Assembly: GCA_036559665.1 (NCBI GenBank) | Contig: DATBSS010000423.1 | Span: forward strand, 1-10,113 | Direction of reading: 5' to 3' | DNA length: 10,113 bases | DNA from: DASRBA01 sp036559665 | GTDB lineage: Bacteria > Myxococcota > Myxococcia > Myxococcales > Myxococcaceae | In this document: positions 1-8,100 of the stretch, one piece after another | Layout of the letters: every line of letters begins with the position of its first letter | How positions within the stretch are numbered: position 1 is the first letter of the stretch | Notes under the pieces: generated by a model | Seen by the model: only the letters and a program-made list of their open reading frames with translations | What the model was told of the DNA's origin: nothing | Databases searched by the model: none | Position numbers and translations under genes: made by a program

Positions 1-657
1 CCCACCGCGCACGCGCTGGACTTCCTGGACGCGCCGAACCGGGTGCTGGACTTCATGGACAACGAGGCGGCGAAGTGGCTGCTCACCCCCGCGCTGGCCG
101 CCGGCAAGGTGGGGCTGAAGCTGTTCAACCTGGGCTCCAGCTACGTGGCCAAGACGCTCACCAAGTTCACCGGGACGGAGACGCTGCAGGGGCTGGCGGA
201 GTTCATGGGCTCCATCTCCGGGATGAACCAGGACTTCAAGGAGCGGGCGACCCAGGTCCGGGACCTCATGGCGGACGAGCGCACCGCCTTCGTGCTGGTG
301 ACCTCGCCCGGCGCCGAGCGCCTGGAGGAGGTGGTGCGCTTCCACACCCTCCTCCGCCAGAACCACATGCGCATCGCGGCGGTGGTGGTGAACCGCGTGC
401 ACCTGCCGCCCACCTTCGAGGCGATGGGCTCCTTGAACCGGCTGGACCCCCTGCTCCGCAGGAAGATGGCGGCCACCGTGGACGAGGTGTCCGCGCTCGC
501 CCACACCGACGCGGAGGGGATCAAGCTGATCCGGAAGGAGTGCGAGGGGACCCCGCTGATCGAGATCCCCCGCTTCGACCTGGATGTCCACGACCTGACC
601 AGCCTGTGGAAGGTGAGCCGGTTCCTGTGCGGGGACGAGGCGGTAGCGCGGGCGTAG
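1..657 (+). CDS. ArsA/GET3-like anion-transporting ATPase, C-terminal part (5' end outside window)
   Basis: The reading frame is open from base 1, so the start and the N-terminal P-loop lie upstream of the window; 218 residues are visible. The opening residues PTAHALDFLDAP match the segment that follows the switch II region of ArsA-family ATPases (usual form DT.PTGHAL..LD.P). Further on, FVLVTSPGAERLEEVVRF and AAVVVNRVHLPP match the strand-helix-strand segment of this family, in which an Asn-Arg pair lies near the nucleotide base. The family couples ATP hydrolysis to metalloid export or to chaperoning of membrane proteins; bacterial members of this type often have no proven substrate. The helical insert at residues 15-80 probably corresponds to the variable client or metal-binding region. 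The gene ends in TAG, 55 bases before the lipoprotein start. The family call is sound; the physiological role is unknown. Confidence 0.85.
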   Translation, partial: PTAHALDFLDAPNRVLDFMDNEAAKWLLTPALAAGKVGLKLFNLGSSYVAKTLTKFTGTETLQGLAEFMGSISGMNQDFKERATQVRDLMADERTAFVLVTSPGAERLEEVVRFHTLLRQNHMRIAAVVVNRVHLPPTFEAMGSLNRLDPLLRRKMAATVDEVSALAHTDAEGIKLIRKECEGTPLIEIPRFDLDVHDLTSLWKVSRFLCGDEAVARA

Positions 658-701
658 GGGCTAAGCTTGGGGGAACCGGGGTGTGGTCCTCCTTGTCATA
701 C

Positions 702-706
702 GGGGA
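702..706 (+). promoter_or_regulatory. Ribosome binding site that decides the lipoprotein start
   Basis: GGGGA ends 6 bases before the ATG at 713. The same purine run directly abuts the in-frame ATG at 707 and lies downstream of the possible GTG start at 683. The spacing therefore favours 713, which also gives the cleanest lipoprotein signal peptide (Met-Lys-Arg, then a hydrophobic stretch). Confidence 0.5.
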
Positions 707-712
707 ATGCGA

Positions 713-1876
713 ATGAAGCGCGTCCTGGCGGTCCTGGCGATCGCGGCGCTGGCGTCGTCCTGCGCCACCGTGAAGCCCAAGCCACCGGTGGTGGAGGTGA
801 AGTTCGAGCCCCAGGTCATCAAGGGCGACCTGGAGCTGGAGAAGCTGAACGACGAGGAGCTGTTCGCCCAGGGCTCCTCCGCCTACGCGGCCAACGACTG
901 GAAGCAGGCGGCGCGCTTCTTCGACCGCCTGGCGGACTACTACCCGCAGAGCCCGCACCTGCGCGCGGGGCTGTACAACGCCGGGCTCGCGCACGAGCGG
1001 CTGGAGGAGTGGGAGGACGCGCACGCGCGGTTCGCCGAGCTGGCGGACGCGGCCAAGGGCCAGGGCGACGCGCTGGACGCCACCTTCCGGCTGGCGGAGA
1101 CGGAGTACCACCTCGGGCGGTTCGACGACGCGGCGGCGCGGCTGACCACCGTCGCCGAACGGCTGGACCTCTCCTGGAACAAGCGCATCGAGGCGCAGGT
1201 GCAGAAGGGCGTGTGCCAGCTGGAGGGCGGCAAGTCGGACGTGGCCGAGGCCTCCCTGCGCAAGGCGATGGCTTGGTTCGAGACGCTCACCGACAAGGAC
1301 GAGGTGGACGACTACTTCCCCGGGCAGGCGCAGTTCTTCCTGGGGGAGATCTACCGGCTGCACTACGAGAGCGTCGTGCTGGACCCGGACAAGGGAACGG
1401 AGAAGCTGGCGCAAGACCTCGAGTACAAGGCCGAGCTGCTCCTCTCCGCGCAGGGCCACTACCTGAGGGGGATCCGGCTGGGGAACGGGTACTGGGCCAC
1501 CGCCTGCGGCCAGCGGGTGGGCGGGATGTACGAGAACTTCTACGAGCACCTGATCAACTCCCCGGCGCCCAAGGAGCTGAACGCGGAGGAGGCGGAGGTC
1601 TACCGGCAGGAGCTGCGGAAGAAGATCCGGGTGCTGCTCACCAAGGCGATCAACATCTACGAGCGGACGCTGGAGGCGGCGGAGCGGATCGGCGCCCGGA
1701 GCACGTTCGTGGAGCGGACGCGGGACAGCCTGCGGAAGATGAAGGACCTGCTGGTGGCGGACGCCCAGCAGGACGACCCGGCCCCCTCGGCCGCCGCCGC
1801 CCCTGATCCGCTCCCCCCGCCCCCGGCGGCCACGCCCAGGGGGTTGAAGGGCCGCGTAACCCCTCGGAGAAACTGA
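713..1876 (+). CDS. TPR-repeat lipoprotein
   Basis: A 387-residue protein with a lipoprotein signal peptide: MKR, a hydrophobic run, then ALASSC, placing the lipidated Cys at residue 17. No Asp follows the Cys, so outer-membrane sorting is plausible. Helical TPR-like repeats begin near residue 49 (AQGSSAYAANDWKQAARFF, then ALYNAGLAHERLEEWEDAHARF-like and FRLAETEYHLGRFDDAAARL units) and run to about residue 165. A longer helical region follows, then a Pro/Ala-rich basic tail over the last 35 residues. Such proteins usually act as periplasm-facing scaffolds; myxobacteria have several, including some in gliding machinery, but nothing visible here assigns this one to a named system. The start at 713 is preferred over GTG 683 and ATG 707 because of ribosome-site spacing and signal-peptide fit. 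The short gap after the ArsA-like gene allows co-transcription. Confidence 0.85.
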   Translation: MKRVLAVLAIAALASSCATVKPKPPVVEVKFEPQVIKGDLELEKLNDEELFAQGSSAYAANDWKQAARFFDRLADYYPQSPHLRAGLYNAGLAHERLEEWEDAHARFAELADAAKGQGDALDATFRLAETEYHLGRFDDAAARLTTVAERLDLSWNKRIEAQVQKGVCQLEGGKSDVAEASLRKAMAWFETLTDKDEVDDYFPGQAQFFLGEIYRLHYESVVLDPDKGTEKLAQDLEYKAELLLSAQGHYLRGIRLGNGYWATACGQRVGGMYENFYEHLINSPAPKELNAEEAEVYRQELRKKIRVLLTKAINIYERTLEAAERIGARSTFVERTRDSLRKMKDLLVADAQQDDPAPSAAAAPDPLPPPPAATPRGLKGRVTPRRN

Positions 1877-1975
1877 GCTCTTCGACTGGAGTGGACCCCG
1901 GACGCACCTCCGCCTCTCAGGTTCCGATAATCCCAGGTAGCGTCGTCCCTGAGCCAAAAGACGGAGTACGCCCAC

Positions 1976-3031
1976 ATGTCCTCGCCAGTCAGCAATCAGC
2001 GCCCTCCCCAGCCGCCTCCGCAGACGACCGAAACCTCGGCTCCGGCCGGGGCTTCCCGAGTGGGCACGCCGCCCCGGCAGCAGGGGACGGGTGGCACGGG
2101 CGGGTCGTCGGACACCTTCGCGGCGAACGGGCAGCCGGCGCCGCAGTACCAGGATCGGCAGGCGCTGGGGAGCACCGCCAACGGGCAGAACGTGGTGGCC
2201 GGGCGCGAGGCGGGTGACTTCTACTGCGAGCACGCGCTCTTCTCCTCCAATGAGTTCGCGAACCAGCCGGGCTCCAGCGTGGCGCGCGACGGGCGCGGCG
2301 ATGCGCTGGTGACGTTCATCCACCACCCGGGGAACCTGGACCAGCCGAACAGCCCGAACCGTCAGGCAGGGGCGCAGGAGGTCGTGGGGTCCACGCTGCG
2401 CGGGTACGTCGACGCGGCGCGGGGGCAGGTGCCGGGGAACGAGCCGATCAAGGTGCTGGTGACGGGCTACGGTGTGTTCCAGGGCGTCAAGAACAACCCG
2501 ACGCAGGACTTCGTCACGCACCCGCAGAACCTGGACGCGGCGATGACGCGCGGGTTCGGGTCGCAGCTGGTGAAGAACGCGGACGGGGCGCCGAATCGCC
2601 AGCAGCTCGACTCCGTGAACGGGCAGCCGGTGTACCGCTACCAGCTGCAGAACCAGGACGGGACGACGCGGAACGTGGACGTGGCGCTGGCGCTGCTCCC
2701 GGTGAACGACAACGCCATCAACGGCGGGCCGCAGTCGCTGCAGCGGCTGGAGCAGGACTTCCGGCCGAACGCGGTCATCAACCAGGGCGTGAACCCGAGC
2801 GGGACCGCCTGGCAGATGGAGACCCGCGCGGACGATGGCGGCATGCGCCGCCTCGGGACGCTGTCGTACACCGAGGGCGACCAGTCGCGGACCAGGGAGT
2901 TCGAGTACGAGAACCCCTCCGGCGCCAACGCCTTCAAGGCCGGCCAGGAGGCGATCGAGCGCGACCGCACCGCCGCCGGCTCCGTCCCGGTGAGCCAGAT
3001 GCCGGTGGCGCGCCAGATCAGCCCGCAGTAA
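1976..3031 (+). CDS. Pyroglutamyl peptidase I-like protein with apparently permuted domain order
   Basis: A 351-residue protein whose first 65 or so residues are Pro/Gln/Thr/Gly-rich and look disordered; no signal peptide is seen. AGDFYCEHALF (residues 79-89) resembles the nucleophile motif AGT(F/Y).CN of family C15, and TFIHHP (113-118) resembles its catalytic-His motif FIHVP. A helix (about 133-148) then resembles the final helix of that family. Only afterwards comes IKVLVTGYGVFQGVKNNP (158-175), which resembles the N-terminal strand and loop of C15 enzymes (VLVTGF.PFGG...NP), followed by ALLPVND (239-245), FRPNAVINQG (262-271) and METRA (281-285), where Glu282 aligns with the catalytic Glu. 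Cys84 is the only cysteine in the protein. This order suggests a circular permutation that keeps Cys84, His116 and Glu282. Cys-to-His spacing is 32, against about 24 usually. Peptidase activity is inferred. The ATG has GGAG at 1963-1966, 9 bases upstream. The toxin gene begins 13 bases after the stop. Confidence 0.75.
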   Translation: MSSPVSNQRPPQPPPQTTETSAPAGASRVGTPPRQQGTGGTGGSSDTFAANGQPAPQYQDRQALGSTANGQNVVAGREAGDFYCEHALFSSNEFANQPGSSVARDGRGDALVTFIHHPGNLDQPNSPNRQAGAQEVVGSTLRGYVDAARGQVPGNEPIKVLVTGYGVFQGVKNNPTQDFVTHPQNLDAAMTRGFGSQLVKNADGAPNRQQLDSVNGQPVYRYQLQNQDGTTRNVDVALALLPVNDNAINGGPQSLQRLEQDFRPNAVINQGVNPSGTAWQMETRADDGGMRRLGTLSYTEGDQSRTREFEYENPSGANAFKAGQEAIERDRTAAGSVPVSQMPVARQISPQ

Positions 3032-3044
3032 CGGTGAGCGGTCG

Positions 3045-3851
3045 ATGCTGACCGTAGTGATGGCGCTGCTGTGCGCGGCGCCGAACTACGACGCGTTCTC
3101 GGATCCACGCGGACACATCGCGGATGAGCGGCAGCTTGAAGCCGCACAAGCGATGGTGCGCGATCCGGAGCAACTCGAGGCGGTGTACGCGGACGCTGCG
3201 AAGGGAAACCCTCGGGCGGCTCGGGTCGTCGGCGAACTGGAGGAGACGTACTTCCCGGGCATCGGACGAGCGGTCGCGGAACGGGAGGCCCAGCTCGAGT
3301 GCACCGTGATGGCGTACCGAGAGCTGTCTCGGCAGTGCATCCCGGACTGGTCGTACCTGGACTTCCTTCGCAAGGACGCGCCGGGAGGCACCCGGGCTCG
3401 CCAGGCGATCCGCGACGGGTACGTGGCCCGCGCGAGAGATCTGGCGATCGAGAATCGGGTGGTCGTGGCCACGGTCAACACGTTGCTGGCCGTGGCGGTC
3501 GTCAAGGGCGTGGTAGCGGCAAAGCCTGCCGCCATCGCTCCGGCGCAAGTCGCTCCGCGGGCGATCACGATCGAAGAAGGTGGCCTGGCGCACGTGTTGG
3601 AAAGGCACTTCCCAGGAGGAGCGAAGTCAGCCGGGAAGAGCCTCTTCAGCGCAGGCGAAACCGTTCCGGGGCTCGTGCGGGCCGCCGAACCGGTTGTCCC
3701 GACGCCCCAGCAGGGAGGCACCCTTCAACGCGTGGTGAACGCCGGTCGGGTGATTGGAGTCGACCGGGCCACAGGGTCACCGACGACCATCTACACTGTG
3801 ATCACAGACGCCTCCGGGAACCTCGTGACGGCTTTCCCTGGCGTACCGTGA
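3045..3851 (+). CDS. Putative exported toxin with C-terminal BECR/EndoU-like ribonuclease domain
   Basis: A 268-residue protein in two parts. The N-terminus has a short hydrophobic start (MLTVVMALLCAAP) that could be a weak signal peptide, then a helical acidic region to about residue 135 with Cys86 and Cys98, and a hydrophobic segment at 138-160 (VVVATVNTLLAVAVVKGVV) that could span or insert into a membrane. The C-terminal 90 residues carry AHVLERHFPGG (182-192), GKSLFS (197-202), RVIGVDRATG (235-244), IYTVITDASGNLVTAFPG (249-266). The order His..His / Lys-Ser-x-Phe / Tyr-x-Val / (Thr)AFPG resembles polymorphic-toxin RNases of the BECR superfamily, to which EndoU and colicin E5/D-type domains belong. 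Likely catalytic residues would be His183/His188 and Thr/Tyr near the end; this is inference. GGTGAG at 3033-3038 lies 6 bases before the ATG. Third-position G/C preference looks weaker than in the flanking genes. The small gene 7 bases downstream fits an immunity partner. Confidence 0.65.
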   Translation: MLTVVMALLCAAPNYDAFSDPRGHIADERQLEAAQAMVRDPEQLEAVYADAAKGNPRAARVVGELEETYFPGIGRAVAEREAQLECTVMAYRELSRQCIPDWSYLDFLRKDAPGGTRARQAIRDGYVARARDLAIENRVVVATVNTLLAVAVVKGVVAAKPAAIAPAQVAPRAITIEEGGLAHVLERHFPGGAKSAGKSLFSAGETVPGLVRAAEPVVPTPQQGGTLQRVVNAGRVIGVDRATGSPTTIYTVITDASGNLVTAFPGVP

Positions 3852-3858
3852 GCATCGA

Positions 3859-4167
3859 ATGGGGCTGACCATCGTCCTGGAAAACGAGCGCGGCGAGCCA
3901 TTGGAGCAAGTGGAGGATCCGACGAACGTCCTCCACCGCCTCCTCCCGGCGCCCGAGGACGCGACCTATCGCTGCCTCTCCGGCATCGACTGGTACGGGG
4001 ACACCGTCTTCAACCACCTGCAGGCGCCACAGCTCCTCACGGAATGGCGGCGCGCTTCCACGGCCGCTTCCAGCCCGGATGAGTCCGCGGTCATGAAGGC
4101 GATCGAACGGATGGCAGAGCGGGTCGCGAACGAGCGGCACCTGTACCTCAAGTTCTACGGAGACTGA
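3859..4167 (+). CDS. Small acidic protein, probable immunity partner of the preceding toxin
   Basis: A 102-residue soluble protein without a signal peptide or membrane segment, rich in Glu and Asp. Recognisable stretches are LTIVLENERGEPLEQVEDP, a core with IDWYGDTVFNHLQAPQLLTEW, and a C-terminal helix followed by YLKFYGD. I do not recognise a named family with certainty. The call rests on position: it starts 7 bases after the stop of a gene ending in a nuclease-like domain, on the same strand, with a weak ribosome site (GTGAG, 3848-3852). Cytosolic, small and acidic fits a protein that neutralises a toxin with a basic or nucleic-acid-binding active site. It could instead belong to the SIR2 cassette, which begins 23 bases later, but nothing in its sequence suggests that. 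Confidence 0.6.
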   Translation: MGLTIVLENERGEPLEQVEDPTNVLHRLLPAPEDATYRCLSGIDWYGDTVFNHLQAPQLLTEWRRASTAASSPDESAVMKAIERMAERVANERHLYLKFYGD

Positions 4168-4190
4168 GCCGCGCTAGAGTCGCGACGGGG

Positions 4191-5147
4191 ATGCCCAACG
4201 GCGCGAACGAAGAGCGGTACCGCGTCCTTTTGACCAACCTCGCCGAGGGGCGCGTGGTCCCGTTCCTGGGGGCCGGCGTCAACCTCTGCTCGCGTTTGCA
4301 GGACGCCGGCTACATCCACGGCCAGAACCTCCCCAACGGCCAGGAGCTGGCCGGCCTGCTGGCGCAGCGCTTCGGGTATCCGGGCCCGAACGCGGACGAC
4401 CTGCTGAAGGTCGCGCAGTACGTGGAGGTGGACCAGGGACGGGACCCGCTCAACCTCAAGCTCCGCGAGGTGTTCCACGCCAACTACCCGCCCACCGCCG
4501 TCCACCACTTCCTCGCCTCGCTCCCGGGGAGGCTGCGCGACAAGGGCTATGCGGAGGGCGCCAGCCAGGTCGTCGTCACCACCAACTACGACGACGCGCT
4601 GGAGCGCGCCTTCGCCAGCGCGAAGGAGCCGTACGACCTGGTGACGTACGCGGACGGCGGCCGCTTCTGGCACACGCCGTCCGGCGGGCCTCCGCGGCTG
4701 GTGGAGCGCCCCAACGAGTACAAGGACCTCCGGGTGAGCGAGCGGTCCGTCATCGTGAAGATCCACGGGACCGTCTCCCGCGAGGACCCGGACCGCGACA
4801 ACTACGTCATCACCGAGGACGACTACATCGACTACTCGACCCGCGCGGACCTCTCCAGCCTGCTCCCGGTGGAGCTGGTGGCGCGGTTGAAACGGAGCCA
4901 CTTCCTCTTCCTCGGCTACTCCCTGCGCGACTGGAACCTCCGCATCCTCTTCCACCGCATCTGGGAGGAGCAGGCCAGGAAGCGGAAGAGCTGGCGGTCG
5001 TGGGCGGTGCAGCGGCCGGTCTCGGAGCTGGACCAGAAGTTCTGGGCCACCCGCGGGGTCAGCGTGATGGATATCGACCTCGCGCAGTGCGTGGAGCGGC
5101 TGGAGCAGGCGTGCCAGGCGCTGCCCGAGCGGGTCGCGGCGCCATGA
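4191..5147 (+). CDS. SIR2-family protein, probable NAD+-consuming effector
   Basis: A 318-residue protein that is essentially a single SIR2-like domain. It shows the NAD-binding loop PFLGAGVN (residues 24-31), the TTNYDD motif (130-135, Asn132 expected at the NAD ribose), KIHG (190-193, His192 the expected catalytic base), ITEDDY (207-212), FLGYSLRDWNLR (240-251). The last two are typical of the SIR2-like branch found in phage-defence proteins (Thoeris ThsA, DSR, Avs5, SIR2-HerA) rather than in protein deacetylases, and no zinc-binding Cys tetrad is present. The likely reaction is NAD+ hydrolysis after activation, causing growth arrest or death of the infected cell; activity is inferred from family. 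The stop codon overlaps the start of the STAND gene (ATGA), so the two products are probably made together. The start has a purine run GACGGGG directly touching the ATG, poor spacing for a normal ribosome site; no better in-frame start is visible. Confidence 0.85.
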   Translation: MPNGANEERYRVLLTNLAEGRVVPFLGAGVNLCSRLQDAGYIHGQNLPNGQELAGLLAQRFGYPGPNADDLLKVAQYVEVDQGRDPLNLKLREVFHANYPPTAVHHFLASLPGRLRDKGYAEGASQVVVTTNYDDALERAFASAKEPYDLVTYADGGRFWHTPSGGPPRLVERPNEYKDLRVSERSVIVKIHGTVSREDPDRDNYVITEDDYIDYSTRADLSSLLPVELVARLKRSHFLFLGYSLRDWNLRILFHRIWEEQARKRKSWRSWAVQRPVSELDQKFWATRGVSVMDIDLAQCVERLEQACQALPERVAAP

Positions 5148-8100
5148 TCGAGCTGGGCGATCCGGACGTCCCGTTCCGGGAGCTGTTCCCCTACTACGAG
5201 CGGGACGCGCACTACTTCTTCGGGCGCGACGCGGACTCGCGGATCCTGATCGCCAACCTCCTGGCGTCCCGGGTCACCGTGGCGTTCGGCGCCAGCGGGG
5301 CCGGGAAGAGCTCCGTTCTGCGCGCCGGCGTGATGGCGCAGATCCACAAGATGGCGGACGCCCGGAGGGCGCGGGGCAGCCCCCCGGAGGTGGCGGCCGC
5401 CATCGTCTCCAGCTGGAGCGGCGATCCGCGGGCCTCGCTCCGCCAGGCGATCGCCGAGGGTCTCAAGCGGAGTGGGGCGGCGACCCTGCCGGACATGGGC
5501 GCGGCGGATCTGCGGGTGGCGATCGGTCAGTGCGCGGAGGCGCTGGATGACGACCATCGCGGCCAGCTGCTGATCATCCTCGACCAGTTCGAGGAGTACT
5601 TCCTCTACCACCCGGCCGAGCTGGTGCGCGGCTCCTTCGCGGCGGAGCTGGCAGAGCTGATCGCGGATCCGGAGCTCCCGGCGTCGGTGCTGATCGCCCT
5701 GCGCGAGGACGCCATCGGCAAGCTGGACGCGTTCAAGGGCGGCATCCCGGACCTGTTCAAGAACCTCGTCCGGGTCGAGCCCCTGGAGCGCGAGGCGGCC
5801 GGGGACGCCATCCTCAAGACGGTGGAGACGTTCAACCGGCTCCACGGCCGGCGGACCATCGAGGTGGAGCCGGAGCTCGTCCGGAACGTGCTGGACCAGG
5901 TGCAGATCGGCTCCGTGCAGGTGGGCGACGCCGCCGGGTTGGCCCCCTCCACCGCGCCCGGCGTGCGGCGGGTGGAGTCCACCTTCCTCCAGCTGGTGAT
6001 GACGCGGGTCTGGAAGGAGGAGGCGCGCAAGGGGTCGGACCGGCTTACGGCCCGGACGCTCCAGGACCTGGGCAAGGCGGAGAACATCGTCCGCGAGCAC
6101 GTCGACTCGAGGATCTCGGCGCTCAGCAGCAAGCGGCGGGACGGAGCGGCGGAGGTTCTCGGGTACCTGGTCACCTCCGGCGGGGCAAAGATCTCGTACA
6201 CCGCCGCGGCGCTGGCGGAGCGCACCGGCCTGCCGGCGGAGGAGATCAAGCCCATCCTGGAGGCGCTCTCCGCGCCGGACACCCGCATCCTGCGGCGCGA
6301 CAACGACACCTACGAGCTGTTCCACGACGTGCTGGCCGGCGTGGTGCTGGACTGGCGGCGGCGCCACCGCGCCGAGCAGCATCTGGCCCAGGCGAAACGG
6401 CGGGCGGAGGAGGCGGAGGCCGGCGAGCGCCGGCAGCGGGCGGCTACAAGACGGTTGATGTTGGCCGTTGGTGCACTCGTCGGCGGGGCGCTTGTTACGA
6501 TCGCCGCCTATGGGAAGCTCGTTTGGACCCAAGCCGACCTTGATACCGAGCGCAAACTCAGCTTCTCCCGCGAGCTCACCGCCAACGCCGAGAAGGTGCT
6601 GGAGGCGGATCCGCAGCTCAGCCTCCTGTTGATCAAGCAGGCGGCCAGCATCCAGGACACAGCCCAGGTCCGCGACGCCCTGGCCGCGTACGGCGCCGCG
6701 CCCAGGAGGTCGATCCTCCGGCACTCCGACCCGGTGATGAGCGCCGTGTTCAGCCCGGATGGCAAGCGCATCGTCACCGCCAGCCGTGACGACACGGCCT
6801 GCATCTGGGACGCCGGCTCCGGAAAGCGGCTCGCCGTGCTGAGCGGCCACACTGGATGGGTCTGGAGCGCCGCGTTCAGCCCCGACGGCCAACGCGTCCT
6901 CACCGCCAGCCTCGACAACACGGCCCGCCTCTGGGATGCCGCCTCTGGAAGGCAACTCGCCGTGCTGAGCGGCCACCCCTTGTCCCTCCTCAACGCCGCG
7001 TTCAGCCCCGACGGTCTCCGCGCCGTCACCGCCAGCGTCGATCAAACGGCTCGCGTCTGGGACCTGGCTTCCGGGCGGCCGATCGCGGAGCTCCGAGGCC
7101 ACACCCATTGGGTGCAGGGCGCCGTGTTCAGCCCCGACGGCCTCCGCGTCCTCACCGCCAGCCACGACAAGACGGCCCGCGTCTGGGATGCGGCTTCCGG
7201 CCGGCCGCTGGTGACGCTAAGCGGCCACGGCAACTGGGTGCAGAGCGCCGCGTTCAGCCCCGACGGCCAGCGCGTCCTCACCGCCAGCAGCGACAACACG
7301 GCTCGCCTCTGGGATGCCGTCTCTGGAAAGCAGTTCGCTGTGTTGAGTGGCCATACCGGCTCTGTCCTGAGCGCCTCCTTCAGTGCTGACGGCCGGCGCC
7401 TCCTCACCGCCAGCTCCGACAACAGCGCGCGCGTCTGGGATGCCGGCTCCGGCAAGCCACTCGTCGAGCTTCGCCACCACTCCGGCTCGGTCGTGAGCGC
7501 CGTGTTCAGCCCCGACGGCCAGCGCGTCCTCACCGCCAGCAGCGACAGCACCGCGCTCATCTGGGACGCCACCTCTGGCCGGCTCCTCGCGGAGCTCCGT
7601 GGCCATTCCAGCCCGGTACTGAGCGCGACCTTCAGCCCGGATGGCCGGAGCGTCCTCACCGCCAGCTTCGACAATACGGCGCGCATCTGGGACGCCGCTT
7701 CCGAGCAGCGCGCGGAGCTCCGCGGTTCCGATCTTGCCCGGAGCGCGGTCTTCAGCCCGGACACCCGGCGGGTCCTCACCACCAGCTTCGGCTCCGTCGC
7801 CCGAGTCTGGGACGTCACCTCCGGAGAGCGACTCTCTGAGCTTCGCGGCCACGACGACTGGGTCTGGAACGCCTCCTTCAGCTCCAATGGGTTGCGAGTC
7901 CTCACCGCCAGCCGCGACGGCACTGCGCGTCTCTGGAGTGTCGCCTCCGGAGAGCCAATCGCCACCCTCACGGGCCACTCCGGCTGGGTGCGCAGCGCCG
8001 CCTTCAGCTCCGACGGGCAACGCATCGTCACCGCCGGCGATGACAACACCGCCCGCGTCTGGGATGCCTCAGGCACGCAGCTCGCCGTGCTGAGCGGCCA

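Noticed and set aside
1877..1975. GATAAT at 1926-1931 as a promoter -10 element in the 99-base gap before the peptidase-like gene.
   Set aside because: No matching -35 element is visible at a normal distance and one hexamer is weak evidence in isolation. No terminator hairpin with a T-run is seen in this gap either.
521..2521. A 666-codon open frame on the - strand.
   Set aside because: It lies antisense to the lipoprotein and peptidase-like genes, has low-complexity Arg/Leu/Val/Gly composition without recognisable motifs, and is expected from high third-position GC.
5000..5143. N-terminal extension of the STAND protein.
   Set aside because: The added residues are Gly/Ala/Arg-rich, overlap SIR2 coding sequence in another frame, and precede the family-typical start at 5144.
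4916..7165. A 749-codon - strand open frame across SIR2 and STAND genes.
   Set aside because: It is the shadow of genes with strong motifs on the + strand and shows no motif of its own.
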